Shown here piece after piece: positions 1 through 10,382 of a stretch of 64,000 bases of DNA. A program made the position numbers and the translations under genes. A model generated the notes under the pieces. It ran no database searches. It was not told the DNA's origin and saw nothing but the letters and a program-made list of their open reading frames with translations. Each line of letters begins with the position of its first letter. Within the stretch, counting starts at the first letter, position 1. This DNA is from an uncultured Acidobacteriota bacterium (GTDB lineage: Bacteria; Acidobacteriota; Vicinamibacteria; Marinacidobacterales; SMYC01): NCBI GenBank assembly GCA_947259165.1, contig CAMYKY010000002.1:21720-85719 (forward strand). The letters are read 5' to 3'.

Positions 1-660
1 GACGGCATCGTAAATTTCTGCAGCGGTCGGTTCGTAGATGTAGTCGAGCTCTTCTTCCGGCTTTTCGAACTCGAGCTTCTCGATGGGCAGCAACTGCTCG
101 ACCACGACGTCCTGCTGCATCGCGTTTTTGAACTCGTTGTAGATGATGTACACCGCGTCGACGCGATCCTCGGATTCGGGATCGGAGTAGCGCTCAATGA
201 TAGGGCGCGCCACTGAGCCCGCGACGTCGTACGTCAGATCGCGAAAGATATCGACAAACTCGTGACGGATATTGAAGGCGCGTCGTTTGAAATAGTCCCG
301 CGTTTTTTTGCCGACGATATGGAGCTCCAGCGCCTCGGAGTCAACGCTGTTCAAGAAGTTTTCCGCCTTCTTCATGATGTTAGCGTTGAAAGAACCGCAA
401 AGGCCCTTATCCGCGCTGATGACGATGACGTCGACATTTTTCGGCTCCCGTACGTGGAGGAGCGGGTGTGCCGCCGCGTCAGCGCGCGTCGCCAGGCTGT
501 TCAACACTTCGAGCATCTTCTTCGCGAAGGGCCTCGCAGAGAGGATGGCGTCTTGAGCGCGGCGTAGCTTCGAAGCCGAGACCATCTTCATGGCACTCGT
601 GATCTGCTGGGTATTCTTGACGCTACGCGTGCGTCGTCTGAGATCTCTAAGATTTGACAT
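1..660 (-). CDS. atpG: ATP synthase F1 gamma subunit (partial, 3' end off the window)
   Basis: Central-stalk subunit that rotates inside the alpha3beta3 head and couples proton flow to ATP synthesis at the cytoplasmic face of the membrane. The reading frame opens with ATG at 658-660 and stays open through 220 codons to the left edge, so the C-terminal part is missing. The N-terminus reads MSNLRDLRRRTRSVKNTQQI and continues with TSAMKMVSASKLRRAQ, the signature N-terminal helix of the family; ISADKGLCGSFN follows. It lies 17 bases after atpA on the same strand, in the normal atpHAG order, so atpD and atpC are expected just beyond the edge. The identity is secure; only the end is unseen. Confidence 0.96.
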   Translation of the reverse strand, partial: MSNLRDLRRRTRSVKNTQQITSAMKMVSASKLRRAQDAILSARPFAKKMLEVLNSLATRADAAAHPLLHVREPKNVDVIVISADKGLCGSFNANIMKKAENFLNSVDSEALELHIVGKKTRDYFKRRAFNIRHEFVDIFRDLTYDVAGSVARPIIERYSDPESEDRVDAVYIIYNEFKNAMQQDVVVEQLLPIEKLEFEKPEEELDYIYEPTAAEIYDAV

Positions 661-677
661 AGCTAGAGCCTAGGGTC

Positions 678-2835
<2,158 letters not shown>

Positions 2836-2839
<4 letters not shown>

Positions 2840-3381
2840 GACTTCGTCTCTTCCAACATCTCGATGCTGCGGTCGATGAGCTGCGTTTGGTCCTTGTCGG
2901 TCATGGTCGCCTCGAGCTTCTTGTGGGCCAGGGAGACCGACAACTCCGTAGCGCGCACATAAAGCTTTCGGCGACCGTTCTCGACTTCGTTGTCAATCTC
3001 TCTCTGGGCGATCTCTTTGATACGTTCGGCCTCTATCTGCGCCGCGTTCAAGATCCGTTCTCGCTCTGCCTCGGCGGCCTTTTTCGCTTCCTGCTTCGCT
3101 TCTTCGACTGCGTCGTCGAGGCTGGCCAAAAGGGCTGTGGCTTGTTGGAGCTCGACTTCGGCCTTGGCAGTTTTTTCTATGGCGTCAGCGAGCTCAGCAC
3201 GGATTTGGTCGGTTCGCGCCTGCAGGTAACCCGCGAGAGGTTTCCTGACCGCCAGAACCAGAACCAGCGCCACGATAGCGAAATTCGTGATCCGTGGCAG
3301 GTTGCTTCCCTCGGCGGCGTACACGGGATTGGCAACGCCAAACAGCAGCAACAACAATACCGCGCGGTCAAGCCGGCTCAT
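2836..3381 (-). CDS. atpF: ATP synthase Fo b subunit
   Basis: Membrane-anchored peripheral-stalk subunit of 181 residues. Residues 1-23 (RAVLLLLLFGVANPVYAAEG) look like a cleavable signal or extra hydrophobic segment. A transmembrane helix (FAIVALVLVLAVRKPL) follows at about residues 32-47, then a long charged coiled coil rich in Ala, Glu and Lys. It overlaps atpF' upstream by four bases and atpH downstream by four bases. An N-terminal hydrophobic leader before the membrane anchor is a variation seen in several lineages that carry paired b/b' subunits. Confidence 0.92.
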
Positions 3382-3806
3382 GCAACGTCTCGCCCGAGAA
3401 TCCGGCTTGCAATCTGGGCCGCTAGCGACTCGGCGTCGCTTTCGAGCTTCAAGACAGCTTTGTCGGCTTCGTCGGATAAGTGCTTTTTCGCTTCGGCAAT
3501 TTGCTTTTGCGATGCGTCGCGTCCCTGGTCCAACTCAGCTCTCGCTTTTTGTTGCGCCTCCGATCGGGCGTCGTCCAAAAGCCGGTAACCCTGGTTACGC
3601 GTCTGTTGCACGGCCGCGGCAACATCGGCTCGAGAGTTGTTGATCGTTTGTTGCGCATCGTCCCAAGCGCTCGCGGCCCGCTCGATGCGAGCTTGTCGCG
3701 TCTCCATCGCGGTCGCAAGAGGCTCGAAAAACGCGTTTTTCAAAACGAAAACGAGTCCGAAGACGAGCACAGAAATGATCAGGGCTGTTACATCAATGGA
3801 AATCAA
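3378..3806 (-). CDS. atpF': ATP synthase Fo b' subunit (second b-type subunit)
   Basis: Second, shorter b-type peripheral-stalk subunit of 142 residues. It has one N-terminal transmembrane helix (ALIISVLVFGLVFVLKNAFF, about residues 8-27) followed by an amphipathic coiled coil with the family pattern FEPLATAMETRQARIE. The start is TTG (3804-3806) and the stop overlaps the atpF start. Having b and b' side by side implies a heterodimeric stalk as in photosynthetic bacteria and delta-proteobacteria. The a and c genes (atpB, atpE) are not upstream; a bactofilin gene is, so the membrane ring must be encoded elsewhere. Confidence 0.9.
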   Translation of the reverse strand: MISIDVTALIISVLVFGLVFVLKNAFFEPLATAMETRQARIERAASAWDDAQQTINNSRADVAAAVQQTRNQGYRLLDDARSEAQQKARAELDQGRDASQKQIAEAKKHLSDEADKAVLKLESDAESLAAQIASRILGRDVA

Positions 3807-3849
3807 GATTGGTTTCCCGGTAAGGCAAAAATGCCCAACAAAGCTTTTA

Positions 3850-3879
3850 ACTATAACACGCGCTGTTCGATGCCGTCAA
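3850..3879 (-). promoter_or_regulatory. Predicted promoter of the atpF'FHAG operon
   Basis: On the minus strand there is a -35 box TTGACG (3874-3879), an 18-base spacer and a -10 box TATAGT (3850-3855) preceded by TG one base away (extended -10). It lies in the gap between the bactofilin stop and the atpF' start, which explains how the ATP synthase genes could be transcribed independently of parAB-bactofilin. Confidence 0.6.
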
Positions 3880-3924
3880 TGCAGCGCCGCGAAGCCAAAG
3901 GCTCCGAGATCTCACGATATATCA

Positions 3925-4323
3925 TTATGAAGAACCAAATTTCTTCAAATTGTCAGATCCGGGAACCTCACGTGGCGTTTTCGTTCCACTCATCACGCAC
4001 TGCCCATCAAACTTCGCGCCTTCGTGGACGATCAGCACTTTGCAGTCAAGGCTGCATTCAGCATGAGCCGTCGGGAGCAGTTCCACTCGTTCGCTGGCGC
4101 GCACTGAGCCGCGAAGTCGTCCACTCACACTCACAATGGCGACATCGACCTCGGCATTGACGTCGGCCGATTCGCCAATCACGAGGGTTTTGCCTGACCG
4201 GACAGCCCCTTCGAATTTGCCGTCGATCCGAAGCGTGTCGTGGAAGGAGACATCGCCAGAAAACGTCGTGCCCTCATCGAGAAAACCTTCGAGTTCCCCG
4301 CTCCCTTGTTCCTTTTTCCTCAC
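3925..4323 (-). CDS. Bactofilin (polymer-forming cytoskeletal protein)
   Basis: 132-residue bactofilin. The core (about residues 12-110) is a run of short repeats typical of the right-handed beta-helix: GTTFSGDVSFHDTLRIDGKF, then GKTLVIGESADVNAEV, RLRGSVRASERVELLPTA and GAKFDGQCVM. Bactofilins polymerise without nucleotide and serve as cytoplasmic or membrane-associated scaffolds; in Myxococcus a bactofilin positions the ParABS machinery. Here it lies directly downstream of parB on the same strand, which fits that role. An SD-like GAAAGGGG lies upstream of the start. The flanking tails are short and give no clue to a membrane anchor. Confidence 0.9.
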   Translation of the reverse strand: MRKKEQGSGELEGFLDEGTTFSGDVSFHDTLRIDGKFEGAVRSGKTLVIGESADVNAEVDVAIVSVSGRLRGSVRASERVELLPTAHAECSLDCKVLIVHEGAKFDGQCVMSGTKTPREVPGSDNLKKFGSS

Positions 4324-4436
4324 GGTAGTGAAGCCCCTTTCTTGGTTGTGGCGGCGCGCGGTGTTGTCTCAGGAGTCTGGTGCTTGGGTCCATAGGGATC
4401 CTATCGCGAATCCCGGGTTCCAAGTGCTAGTCGCGG

Positions 4437-5318
4437 TCACGGTTGCGCACTCTTGCTCGAGCGGGCACCGTGCCGGACGATCTCGTACAAGCGGTGAAGC
4501 TCGTCCTCGGAGTGGAAGTCGATCTCCACCCGCCCACGCTGTCGTTTTCCGCGGCCCTGCCGATGGATCCGGACAACAGTGCCCAGCATCTGCTCCATCC
4601 GGCGCTCGGCCTCGCGGGTATTCGGGTCAACTCTTGGGCTCGTCGGCTTTGCCGGCGGCGTTTTGACTGCCTGAACGCGGCGCTCTACATCGCGAACGCT
4701 CAAGCCTTTCGTAATGACGAGCTGCGCAATTTCGAGCTGGGTCTCGCCGCTCGCGAGCGCGAGCAAGGGACGGGCATGACCCGGCGAGAGTTGTGATTTC
4801 GCGATCAGTTCGCGCACATCGCGAGGTAGCCGCAGAAGTCGTAATAGGTTCGCAACGGTCGACCGATCCTTGCCCACGCGGGACGCGACCTGTTCCTGCG
4901 AATAGCCAAGCTCGGACACCAATCGACGATACGCGGAGGCCTCTTCGATGGGGTTGAGCTCCTCCCGCTGGATGTTCTCCACGAGAGCAATTTCGAGGAC
5001 TTGTTCGTCGGCAACGTCCCGAACGACAACGGGGACTTTTTCGAGACCGGCCTGCTGAGCGGCTCGCCATCGACGCTCCCCAGCAATGAGCTGGTAGCGG
5101 GACCCCGTCTTGCGGACAATTAACGGCTGAACAATGCCCTGTTCCCGCATCGAGCTCGCGAGCTCGGCGAGCTTTCCTTCGTCGATATGCTGTCGCGGCT
5201 GATCCGGATTCGGATCGATGCGTGCTGGATCGACTTCGAGTAGCACGCCGCTTTCTCCCCGGGCAGGCTCCTCGGGCAGAAGGGCAGCGAGCCCCTTACC
5301 GAGAGCTTTCCTCTTCAT
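4437..5318 (-). CDS. parB: Chromosome partitioning protein ParB
   Basis: parS-binding CTPase clamp of 293 residues that loads onto the origin region and is moved by ParA. The N-terminus MKRKALGKGLAALLPEE carries the LGKGL.ALLP motif that stimulates ParA. The CTP-binding ParB/Srx domain includes GERRWRAAQQAG at about residue 80; the helix-turn-helix region includes YSQEQVASRVGKDRSTVANL at about residues 135-155; the C-terminal dimerisation segment ends near VEIDFHSEDELHRLYEIV. Its start lies 23 bases inside the end of parA, so the pair is probably co-translated. A perfect parS lies about 0.9 kb upstream. Confidence 0.97.
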   Translation of the reverse strand: MKRKALGKGLAALLPEEPARGESGVLLEVDPARIDPNPDQPRQHIDEGKLAELASSMREQGIVQPLIVRKTGSRYQLIAGERRWRAAQQAGLEKVPVVVRDVADEQVLEIALVENIQREELNPIEEASAYRRLVSELGYSQEQVASRVGKDRSTVANLLRLLRLPRDVRELIAKSQLSPGHARPLLALASGETQLEIAQLVITKGLSVRDVERRVQAVKTPPAKPTSPRVDPNTREAERRMEQMLGTVVRIHRQGRGKRQRGRVEIDFHSEDELHRLYEIVRHGARSSKSAQP

Positions 5319-6075
5319 GGCGTAAAATCTCCTTCGTCAAGGCCAGATAGGCCTCAGCTCCTTTGGAACGGATATCGTATAGCAGGATAGGTTTCCCAAA
5401 CGACGGTGCTTCGGCCAGTCGAACGTTTCTTGGTATGATCGCATCGAAGACGACGCCTGGAAAAGCCCGGCGCACATCTTCAATCACTTGCGTCGTCAGA
5501 TTTGTGCGCTCATCCACCATCGTCAACACAATACCCTCAACCCTCAGCTTGGGGTTGAAGCTGGCTCGCACGCGACCGACCGTCGACATCAGCTCACTGA
5601 CGCCCGCAAGCGCAAAAAACTCGCATTGGAGTGGGATGAGAACCGCATCAGCCGCAACAAGGGCATTGACCGTCAACAGACCCAACGATGGCGGGCAATC
5701 AACAAAAATCCAATCGTAGGCGCCCGCCAACGGCGCCAGCACTTCCTTCAATCGGTACTCGCGGCGAGGCTGATCCACGAGCTCGATCTCGGCGCCGGTC
5801 AGATTCCGCTCCGAAGGAATGAGCTTGAGCCGCTCGAGCGCGGTGTCGAGAATGAGCCCTTCAACGGGAGCGCCGTCGACGATCCCGCGATAGATCGTGC
5901 TCCCGTTCAGTGATGCACCGTCGACACCGAGCCCGCTCGTCAGGTTCGCTTGTGGATCCATGTCGACGACCAGGGCGCGTTTTTCCGCAGCAGCGACCGA
6001 GGCGCTGACGTTGATCGCCGTCGTGGTCTTGCCCACGCCACCCTTCTGATTCACGATGGCAACAATGCGCGACAT
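5296..6075 (-). CDS. parA: Chromosome partitioning ATPase ParA (Soj)
   Basis: 259-residue Walker-type ATPase that forms DNA-bound dimers and pulls ParB-parS complexes apart. The deviant Walker A motif KGGVGKTTTAINVSAS sits at residues 10-25. The A' motif VVDMDPQANLTSGLG and Walker B VDCPPSLGLLTVNAL are intact, and a conserved Arg-rich C-terminal surface follows. It opens the parA-parB-bactofilin run. It is separated from rsmG by a 171-base gap holding parS and a promoter-like sequence. Confidence 0.97.
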   Translation of the reverse strand: MSRIVAIVNQKGGVGKTTTAINVSASVAAAEKRALVVDMDPQANLTSGLGVDGASLNGSTIYRGIVDGAPVEGLILDTALERLKLIPSERNLTGAEIELVDQPRREYRLKEVLAPLAGAYDWIFVDCPPSLGLLTVNALVAADAVLIPLQCEFFALAGVSELMSTVGRVRASFNPKLRVEGIVLTMVDERTNLTTQVIEDVRRAFPGVVFDAIIPRNVRLAEAPSFGKPILLYDIRSKGAEAYLALTKEILRHEEESSR

Positions 6076-6121
6076 TGATTATGGACTCGGATTTCGCCGT
6101 GAATTTCCACGGGGGTCCGAG

Positions 6122-6130
6122 AGCATAGCA
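6122..6130 (-). promoter_or_regulatory. Extended -10 element upstream of parA
   Basis: The minus strand reads TGCTATGCT here, a -10 box TATGCT (6122-6127) with the TGn extension; no good -35 was seen. The longer 11-mer TGTGCTATGCT also occurs upstream of clpC (42033-42043), which suggests a shared promoter class. Confidence 0.42.
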
Positions 6131-6229
6131 CAGCAAGATGGCACCTGTTTTTTCCCGCTCGTTGACGAGTCAGCCCGCCCGGAGCCCTGGCGGCAAAAGA
6201 GCGACGCCCGCGACACCGCCTGTCGGAAA

Positions 6230-6245
6230 TGTTTCACGTGAAACA
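6230..6245. promoter_or_regulatory. parS: parS centromere site
   Basis: TGTTTCACGTGAAACA, a perfect 16-bp palindrome identical to the classical bacterial parS consensus. It sits in the parA-rsmG gap, one base after the rsmG stop codon. ParB encoded 0.9 kb away is expected to nucleate here. The origin begins about 4 kb away, within the usual parS-oriC distance. Confidence 0.96.
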
Positions 6246-6246
6246 T

Positions 6247-6867
6247 TCAAGAACGGACATCAGCGACCAAGAGGAACCCACCGTCGCGCAGGAGTGGCAT
6301 CGGGCCGGTACACAGAGCCCACCGACTCTCTAACTCCTCGCGCCCCGCCTTCAAAAGCACTTCGCTACTGATCCAGAGAAAACGGCCCGTCGGTGCGAGC
6401 TGGCCTGCGATCTTCTCTAGCATATCGGGTCCAACCGCGACACCACGTACGATCACCACGTCGAGCGCAGGCTCCGGCTCCACGTTCTCATACCGATCGT
6501 GGATCACATGAACGTTGCCAAGGCCCAGGGTTCGAACGGCCTCCCGCAAAAACAGCGCTTTCCGCTCATTCGCCTCCACCAATGTCCACGCCACCGCGGG
6601 TCGCGCTATCGCAAGAGGCAGCGCCGGGCTGCCACCTCCGGAGCCGATATCGAGGGCTCGACCGTGCTCGGGAAGCCAACTCAGCGCCGCTAGCGCCTCG
6701 GCAAAATAGCGACGGTCTCGCTCTCCTCGAGTCTTGAAACCGACAAGCCTTATCCCCTGCCCCCAGCGAGAAACCAGCCCGTCGAGGGCTTCGAGACGCT
6801 CGAGCGCGACGGCCGGAAGCTGCTTTACTCCGGGGCCCAACACTTTTTCGAGGCGAGCCCTGAACAT
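6247..6867 (-). CDS. rsmG: 16S rRNA (guanine527-N7)-methyltransferase RsmG
   Basis: 206-residue SAM-dependent methyltransferase that modifies G527 in the 530 loop of 16S rRNA. The SAM-binding motif ALDIGSGGGSPALPLAIARP lies at about residues 75-95, preceded by RDRRYFAEALAALSWL, which corresponds to the family's conserved region with an H-to-Y difference. It sits between khpB and parA in the classic origin order. The trmE (mnmE) gene often found beside it is absent here. Confidence 0.93.
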   Translation of the reverse strand: MFRARLEKVLGPGVKQLPAVALERLEALDGLVSRWGQGIRLVGFKTRGERDRRYFAEALAALSWLPEHGRALDIGSGGGSPALPLAIARPAVAWTLVEANERKALFLREAVRTLGLGNVHVIHDRYENVEPEPALDVVIVRGVAVGPDMLEKIAGQLAPTGRFLWISSEVLLKAGREELESRWALCTGPMPLLRDGGFLLVADVRS

Positions 6868-6903
6868 CTCGTGTCGATGTGGATTTCTGCTCGCCGGGTC
6901 TTT

Positions 6904-7401
6904 CTACGTCGGGATAATAACCACCCGCTTCATCACGCCATCGCCCTCACTTTCCGTCGTCACGCCCTCCAGCTCGGCGACTGCCATATGCACGATGCGG
7001 CGCTCGTACGGGTTCATGCGGGCAAGCTCCTCTTCTTCTCCTGAGGCCCTAACTCGCTCGGAAACGCGGGCCGCGACCTCTATGAGCTCTGCTTCTTTTC
7101 GCGCCCGGAATCCTTCACAATCGACGACAATGCGACGATCGCTCAACTCTCGGCCGAAAATGCGGTTCGTCAGATACTGAAACACATCCAAGACCTCAGC
7201 CCGGTTCCGTATCAGAATCTCGCGGTCTTCACCGTAGAGCTCGACGCGCATCGTTTCCGGGTCGTCCCCGTGCACCTCCACATCCAGGTCCCAATCAAGG
7301 TGGTCGAGCATTTGGTCGATGAGCTCCTGAATCGAATCCTCCAAAGCCTCGCTTTCTATCGCGGCGCCTTCCGTCACGTCGTCCTCCCTCTTGTCCGTCA
7401 A
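6904..7401 (-). CDS. khpB: KH/R3H-domain RNA-binding protein KhpB (Jag/EloR family)
   Basis: 165-residue RNA-binding protein. After an acidic N-terminal 25 residues comes a KH domain with the Jag pattern MRVELYGEDREILIRNRAEVLDVFQYLTNRI. The R3H domain follows with MNPYERRIVHMAVAEL. The N-terminal Jag_N domain of Firmicutes proteins is missing. It lies 13 bases after yidC and 36 before rsmG, the usual location. In Gram-positive bacteria KhpB with KhpA controls cell-wall gene expression; the role here is inferred only from family and position. Confidence 0.88.
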   Translation of the reverse strand: MTDKREDDVTEGAAIESEALEDSIQELIDQMLDHLDWDLDVEVHGDDPETMRVELYGEDREILIRNRAEVLDVFQYLTNRIFGRELSDRRIVVDCEGFRARKEAELIEVAARVSERVRASGEEEELARMNPYERRIVHMAVAELEGVTTESEGDGVMKRVVIIPT

Positions 7402-7414
7402 AGCCTAGGGTCCC

Positions 7415-9241
7415 TCACGGCTTCTTTGTCTTTCGTTTCTTGCCCGTCTTGATGCTCTTGACCGCTCCCGCGGACTTTTCCGCTTCCGCTTGCGCTTCGT
7501 CACGGTCCTTGAGGAGTCGGTTTGTGGCCTTTTGCTGGACCATCGACACCAGGTTGTTCGAAAACCAGTAAAGAACGAGCCCCGACGGTGCCCACAAGAG
7601 AATGAAGGTGAACATCACCGGCATGAACGCCATGATCTTCGCTTGCATGGGGTCGGCGCTCGTTTGAGGCGTCATTTTCTGGATCACGACCTGAGTGGCA
7701 CCCATGAGAATCGGCAATGCGTACAGCGGGTCGTACTGCGAAAGGTCTTGAATCCAAAAAACGAACGGCGCGTGCCTCAGCTCGATGGACGCCATCAATA
7801 AGCGATAGAACGCAAAAAAGAACGGGATCATCAAGATCATCGGCAGGCAGCCAGATAGCGGGTTCACGCCTTGCTGCTTGTGCAGCGCCATGATCTCTTG
7901 ATTCATTTCTTGATAGCGAGGGTCGGTCGGTTTGACCTTCTTGTAGCGATCTCGAATTTTCTGGGTCTGTGGCGCTATTTTTTGCATCTTCCGCATCGAG
8001 ACGAAGCTGTAGTGCTTCAGCGGCAAGAGCAAAATGTTAATCAGAACTGTCAGCAGCACAATCGCCCAACCGTAGTTGCCGACCCGGTCGTAGATCCCCA
8101 TCAGCCCGCTGCGCAGCAGGAGCGCGGGGTAGCGCATCCACGCGCCGAGGTCGATGATCTCCTCCATCCCCTGGCCCGGCGATAACGCCTGGAGGCGCTC
8201 GTACTCCTTGGGCCCAAGATACAGCGTAAACTGGGCCGTGCTCGGCTGCGCCAAAAGATGCGCCGTGATGACCTCTCGGGGGATGCGATTCGGTTCACCA
8301 CCGGCATCCCGCGCCTTGGCGTCCTGCGCTTCGTCTACCAGGACGGTAGCCTTCTCGAGCCGGGATCCATAGTCCCCTGCATCCGCGCGGTCCGGTAGCA
8401 TCAGGGCGGCAAAATAGTGCGACGCAACACCGGTCGCTGTCACTGCGACGCCGCGGCCCTCCCCTTCCTCGACTTCGCTCGCGCTGAACAGCTCCACGTC
8501 TCCACGGGAAACAATCACCCCTTGATCCGCTACGATGTAGCGGCTGTTCGCGACTTCGTTTCCAATGCCTGCTCCAAAAAGCACGGACTTCGACACTTCC
8601 CGACCTTGCACCCGGACAGATACCTCGACGCCAACCCGGTAGGACGCCCCGCGGATCGTCAGTCGTTTCTCGACTTCCAGGCCCCGACCATCCGACCACA
8701 AGAGCTCGACGATCTTCTCTTCGTCATCCGAGACGGAGACCCTCGCTGGGCCCTGTACTTCGAACAGTGCCTCCCGAACAGACGCCGTCTGGCGATCATC
8801 CGCGAGTCGGAGGTCCAACGGCCGAATGTCTAGCTGCTCGGCCGCGACCTGACCCACCATTTCGTAGGGCCGGTTCTCCGCGTCGAAGTGCTCCGACAGT
8901 TGGAAGCTGATCATGCGCGCACCGCGATTCGTCAGCTCCATGCGGTAGAGCGATGTTTCCACCACGACCGACTGCTCCGATCCAGCCGCTCGAGCCTCCG
9001 CTCCCTCGAGTGCGCCCGTTTCCACCGGCTCCGACTCCAGGGGCGCGCGCTCGTGCCCTGCCGTCTCTGCCGAGCTCCCGCTCGTCCCGGGCGCAGCACG
9101 TTCGCTGACAACATCGGGCGACCCCTCTGCGGCCGGAACTGGCTCCGGAGCAGGAGGCGGTGGGAAGATCCGTGGCCACAAGGAGACGAGCAGAAACGTC
9201 ACGCCGAAGAACAAAAGTAGTCGTTTTTCCATCTCGCCCAT
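7415..9241 (-). CDS. yidC: Membrane protein insertase YidC
   Basis: 608-residue inner-membrane insertase and foldase for Sec-dependent and independent membrane proteins. The N-terminal transmembrane segment (LLLFFGVTFLLVSLWPRIF) is followed by a Pro/Glu-rich linker and a large periplasmic beta domain (about residues 90-370). The conserved insertase core has YGWAIVLLTVLINILLLPLK, NPLSGCLPMILMIPFFFAFY and APSGLVLYWFSNNLVS. The tail is very basic (KSIKTGKKRKTKKP) and fits ribosome binding. The periplasmic domain marks the Gram-negative type of YidC, which supports a two-membrane cell. Confidence 0.97.
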   Translation of the reverse strand: MGEMEKRLLLFFGVTFLLVSLWPRIFPPPPAPEPVPAAEGSPDVVSERAAPGTSGSSAETAGHERAPLESEPVETGALEGAEARAAGSEQSVVVETSLYRMELTNRGARMISFQLSEHFDAENRPYEMVGQVAAEQLDIRPLDLRLADDRQTASVREALFEVQGPARVSVSDDEEKIVELLWSDGRGLEVEKRLTIRGASYRVGVEVSVRVQGREVSKSVLFGAGIGNEVANSRYIVADQGVIVSRGDVELFSASEVEEGEGRGVAVTATGVASHYFAALMLPDRADAGDYGSRLEKATVLVDEAQDAKARDAGGEPNRIPREVITAHLLAQPSTAQFTLYLGPKEYERLQALSPGQGMEEIIDLGAWMRYPALLLRSGLMGIYDRVGNYGWAIVLLTVLINILLLPLKHYSFVSMRKMQKIAPQTQKIRDRYKKVKPTDPRYQEMNQEIMALHKQQGVNPLSGCLPMILMIPFFFAFYRLLMASIELRHAPFVFWIQDLSQYDPLYALPILMGATQVVIQKMTPQTSADPMQAKIMAFMPVMFTFILLWAPSGLVLYWFSNNLVSMVQQKATNRLLKDRDEAQAEAEKSAGAVKSIKTGKKRKTKKP

Positions 9242-9258
9242 GTTTCTACGATGTCTCT

Positions 9259-9564
9259 CTAGGTGTGTCTTTCCGTCTGTCTTCCGTTGATTCTGGGGGG
9301 AACGGGATCAACACCGCCCGGATGGAACGGGTGACACCGCGCCAATCGAGCAATCGTAAGCCAAAGCCCTCTCAATGCCCCGTGGTTTCGAATCGCCTCG
9401 TCCGAGTACCGCGAACAAGAAGGCTCGAACCGGCACGCACCCCGAAACAGCACTCCCAGGCTCACCTGATAAATACCAATTCCGAGGCGGAGCAAACCGC
9501 TGAGCAGAACGCGATCAAGAAACTCAAGGTATCTTTTCAAGCAGTCTTCCCAGGCTACGAACAT
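9259..9564 (-). CDS. yidD: Membrane protein insertion efficiency factor YidD
   Basis: Small membrane-associated protein that assists YidC. The hallmark [19 protein letters not shown] and the downstream [17 protein letters not shown] match the YidD family. I place the start at the ATG giving [16 protein letters not shown] (9562-9564); an ATG three codons earlier is possible. A longer open frame runs to 9642 but would overlap rnpA more deeply. Even this start overlaps the rnpA end by about 40 bases. The protein is about 101 residues. Confidence 0.87.
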   Translation of the reverse strand: MFVAWEDCLKRYLEFLDRVLLSGLLRLGIGIYQVSLGVLFRGACRFEPSCSRYSDEAIRNHGALRGLWLTIARLARCHPFHPGGVDPVPPRINGRQTERHT

Positions 9565-9889
9565 ACGCCGCATCGACGTCCCGGTACCGTGCCCGACCGA
9601 TCGGCCCGCGGGCGACCAACACCACATCTGCTGACACCTCACGACGCGGTCGCCTCAAACGGAAAACTTCTCGAAGCAAACGCTTCGCGCGGTTGCGCGT
9701 CACCGCCCCCCCGACGCGACGGCTTGCCACCACGCCCAAACGGAGAGGGCCGGCTCGATTCGTAACAACGAACGCAACAAAAAAACGACAGACCACACGC
9801 TGCCCCTCTTCGTACGCTCTTTTGAACTCTTTCCCCTGCCGGATTCGCTCGTCGGGTAAGAAGCCCTGCCCGCGGCGAGCGCTCGTCAC
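9524..9889 (-). CDS. rnpA: Ribonuclease P protein component
   Basis: 121-residue protein subunit of RNase P, which trims 5' leaders from pre-tRNAs. The conserved RNR motif is seen as [20 protein letters not shown] at about residues 57-76, and the N-terminal hydrophobic cleft residues follow [15 protein letters not shown]. The start codon is GTG (9887-9889), overlapping the rpmH stop by four bases (GTGA). This tight rpmH-rnpA-yidD arrangement implies translational coupling. Confidence 0.94.
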   Translation of the reverse strand: MTSARRGQGFLPDERIRQGKEFKRAYEEGQRVVCRFFVAFVVTNRAGPLRLGVVASRRVGGAVTRNRAKRLLREVFRLRRPRREVSADVVLVARGPIGRARYRDVDAAYVRSLGRLLEKIP

Positions 9890-10020
9890 ACCGCCAGACG
9901 ATAACGGCCCTTGCGACGACGGCGTGCAAGAACGGCCCTTCCGGCCTTCGAGCGCATACGGATCCGAAATCCGTGAGTCTTCTTGCGCCGGCGCCGATTC
10001 GGTTGAAAGGTTCTCTTCAT
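9886..10020 (-). CDS. rpmH: 50S ribosomal protein L34
   Basis: 44-residue ribosomal protein with the invariant beginning [19 protein letters not shown] and the end KGRYRLAV. The ATG is at 10018-10020 and the TGA at 9886-9888. It is the first gene of the leftward origin-side operon and follows a strong promoter. Confidence 0.97.
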   Translation of the reverse strand: MKRTFQPNRRRRKKTHGFRIRMRSKAGRAVLARRRRKGRYRLAV

Positions 10021-10098
10021 CTCGCTACCTCAATCCCAAAAACACGATCGCCTGCACTCAAAGATTCCCATTGTTTCAGTGTCACAGCGAAACTCGAC

Positions 10099-10127
10099 AT
10101 CCTACAGTGCCAGGCGCGGTCTGTCAA
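10099..10127 (-). promoter_or_regulatory. Promoter of the rpmH-rnpA-yidD-yidC operon
   Basis: Near-consensus sigma-70-type promoter on the minus strand: -35 TTGACA (10122-10127), exactly 17 bases of spacer, -10 TAGGAT (10099-10104). It lies about 80 bases upstream of the rpmH start and is the best promoter match seen in the window. Confidence 0.78.
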
Positions 10128-10266
10128 ACGTTGTTGTCTCTCAAAAAAACAGGCCTGCCAGATTTTTTCTTGTTCGACAATCCGACCCTATGCTAGTGTA
10201 CGTCCCTCGTCCGGTCGACATAGACGAATATAATTTCCAACGGGGATGGGGTCCCTCGTATGGCGT

Positions 10267-10299
10267 TTTTTCCACATTTGTTGAAAAACCTGTGGATAA
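10267..10299. promoter_or_regulatory. DnaA boxes upstream of dnaA
   Basis: TGTGGATAA at 10291-10299 is a perfect DnaA box (TTATCCACA on the minus strand). TTTTCCACA at 10267-10275 is a one-mismatch box on the plus strand. The two face opposite ways, 15 bases apart, about 85-115 bases before the dnaA start. They suit autoregulation of dnaA or a second origin subregion. Confidence 0.75.
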
Positions 10300-10382
10300 G
10301 TCCCTCCTTGCGGAGGACCGCCCGGAAGCCCCAATCATCATGTTTTGTACTAGTAAACCTCTTACTTTCAGCTATATAGAAC

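Larger units (their letters stand above)
10021..10382. other. Non-coding interval between rpmH and dnaA
   Basis: 362 bases with no protein gene. It holds the divergent control region: the rpmH promoter (10099-10127, minus strand), a perfect DnaA box and a near match at 10267-10299, and a T-rich stretch around 10160-10170. A -10-like TATGCT near 10190 on the plus strand could serve dnaA, but I see no good -35 for it. No tRNA or other RNA gene was recognised. Confidence 0.75.
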
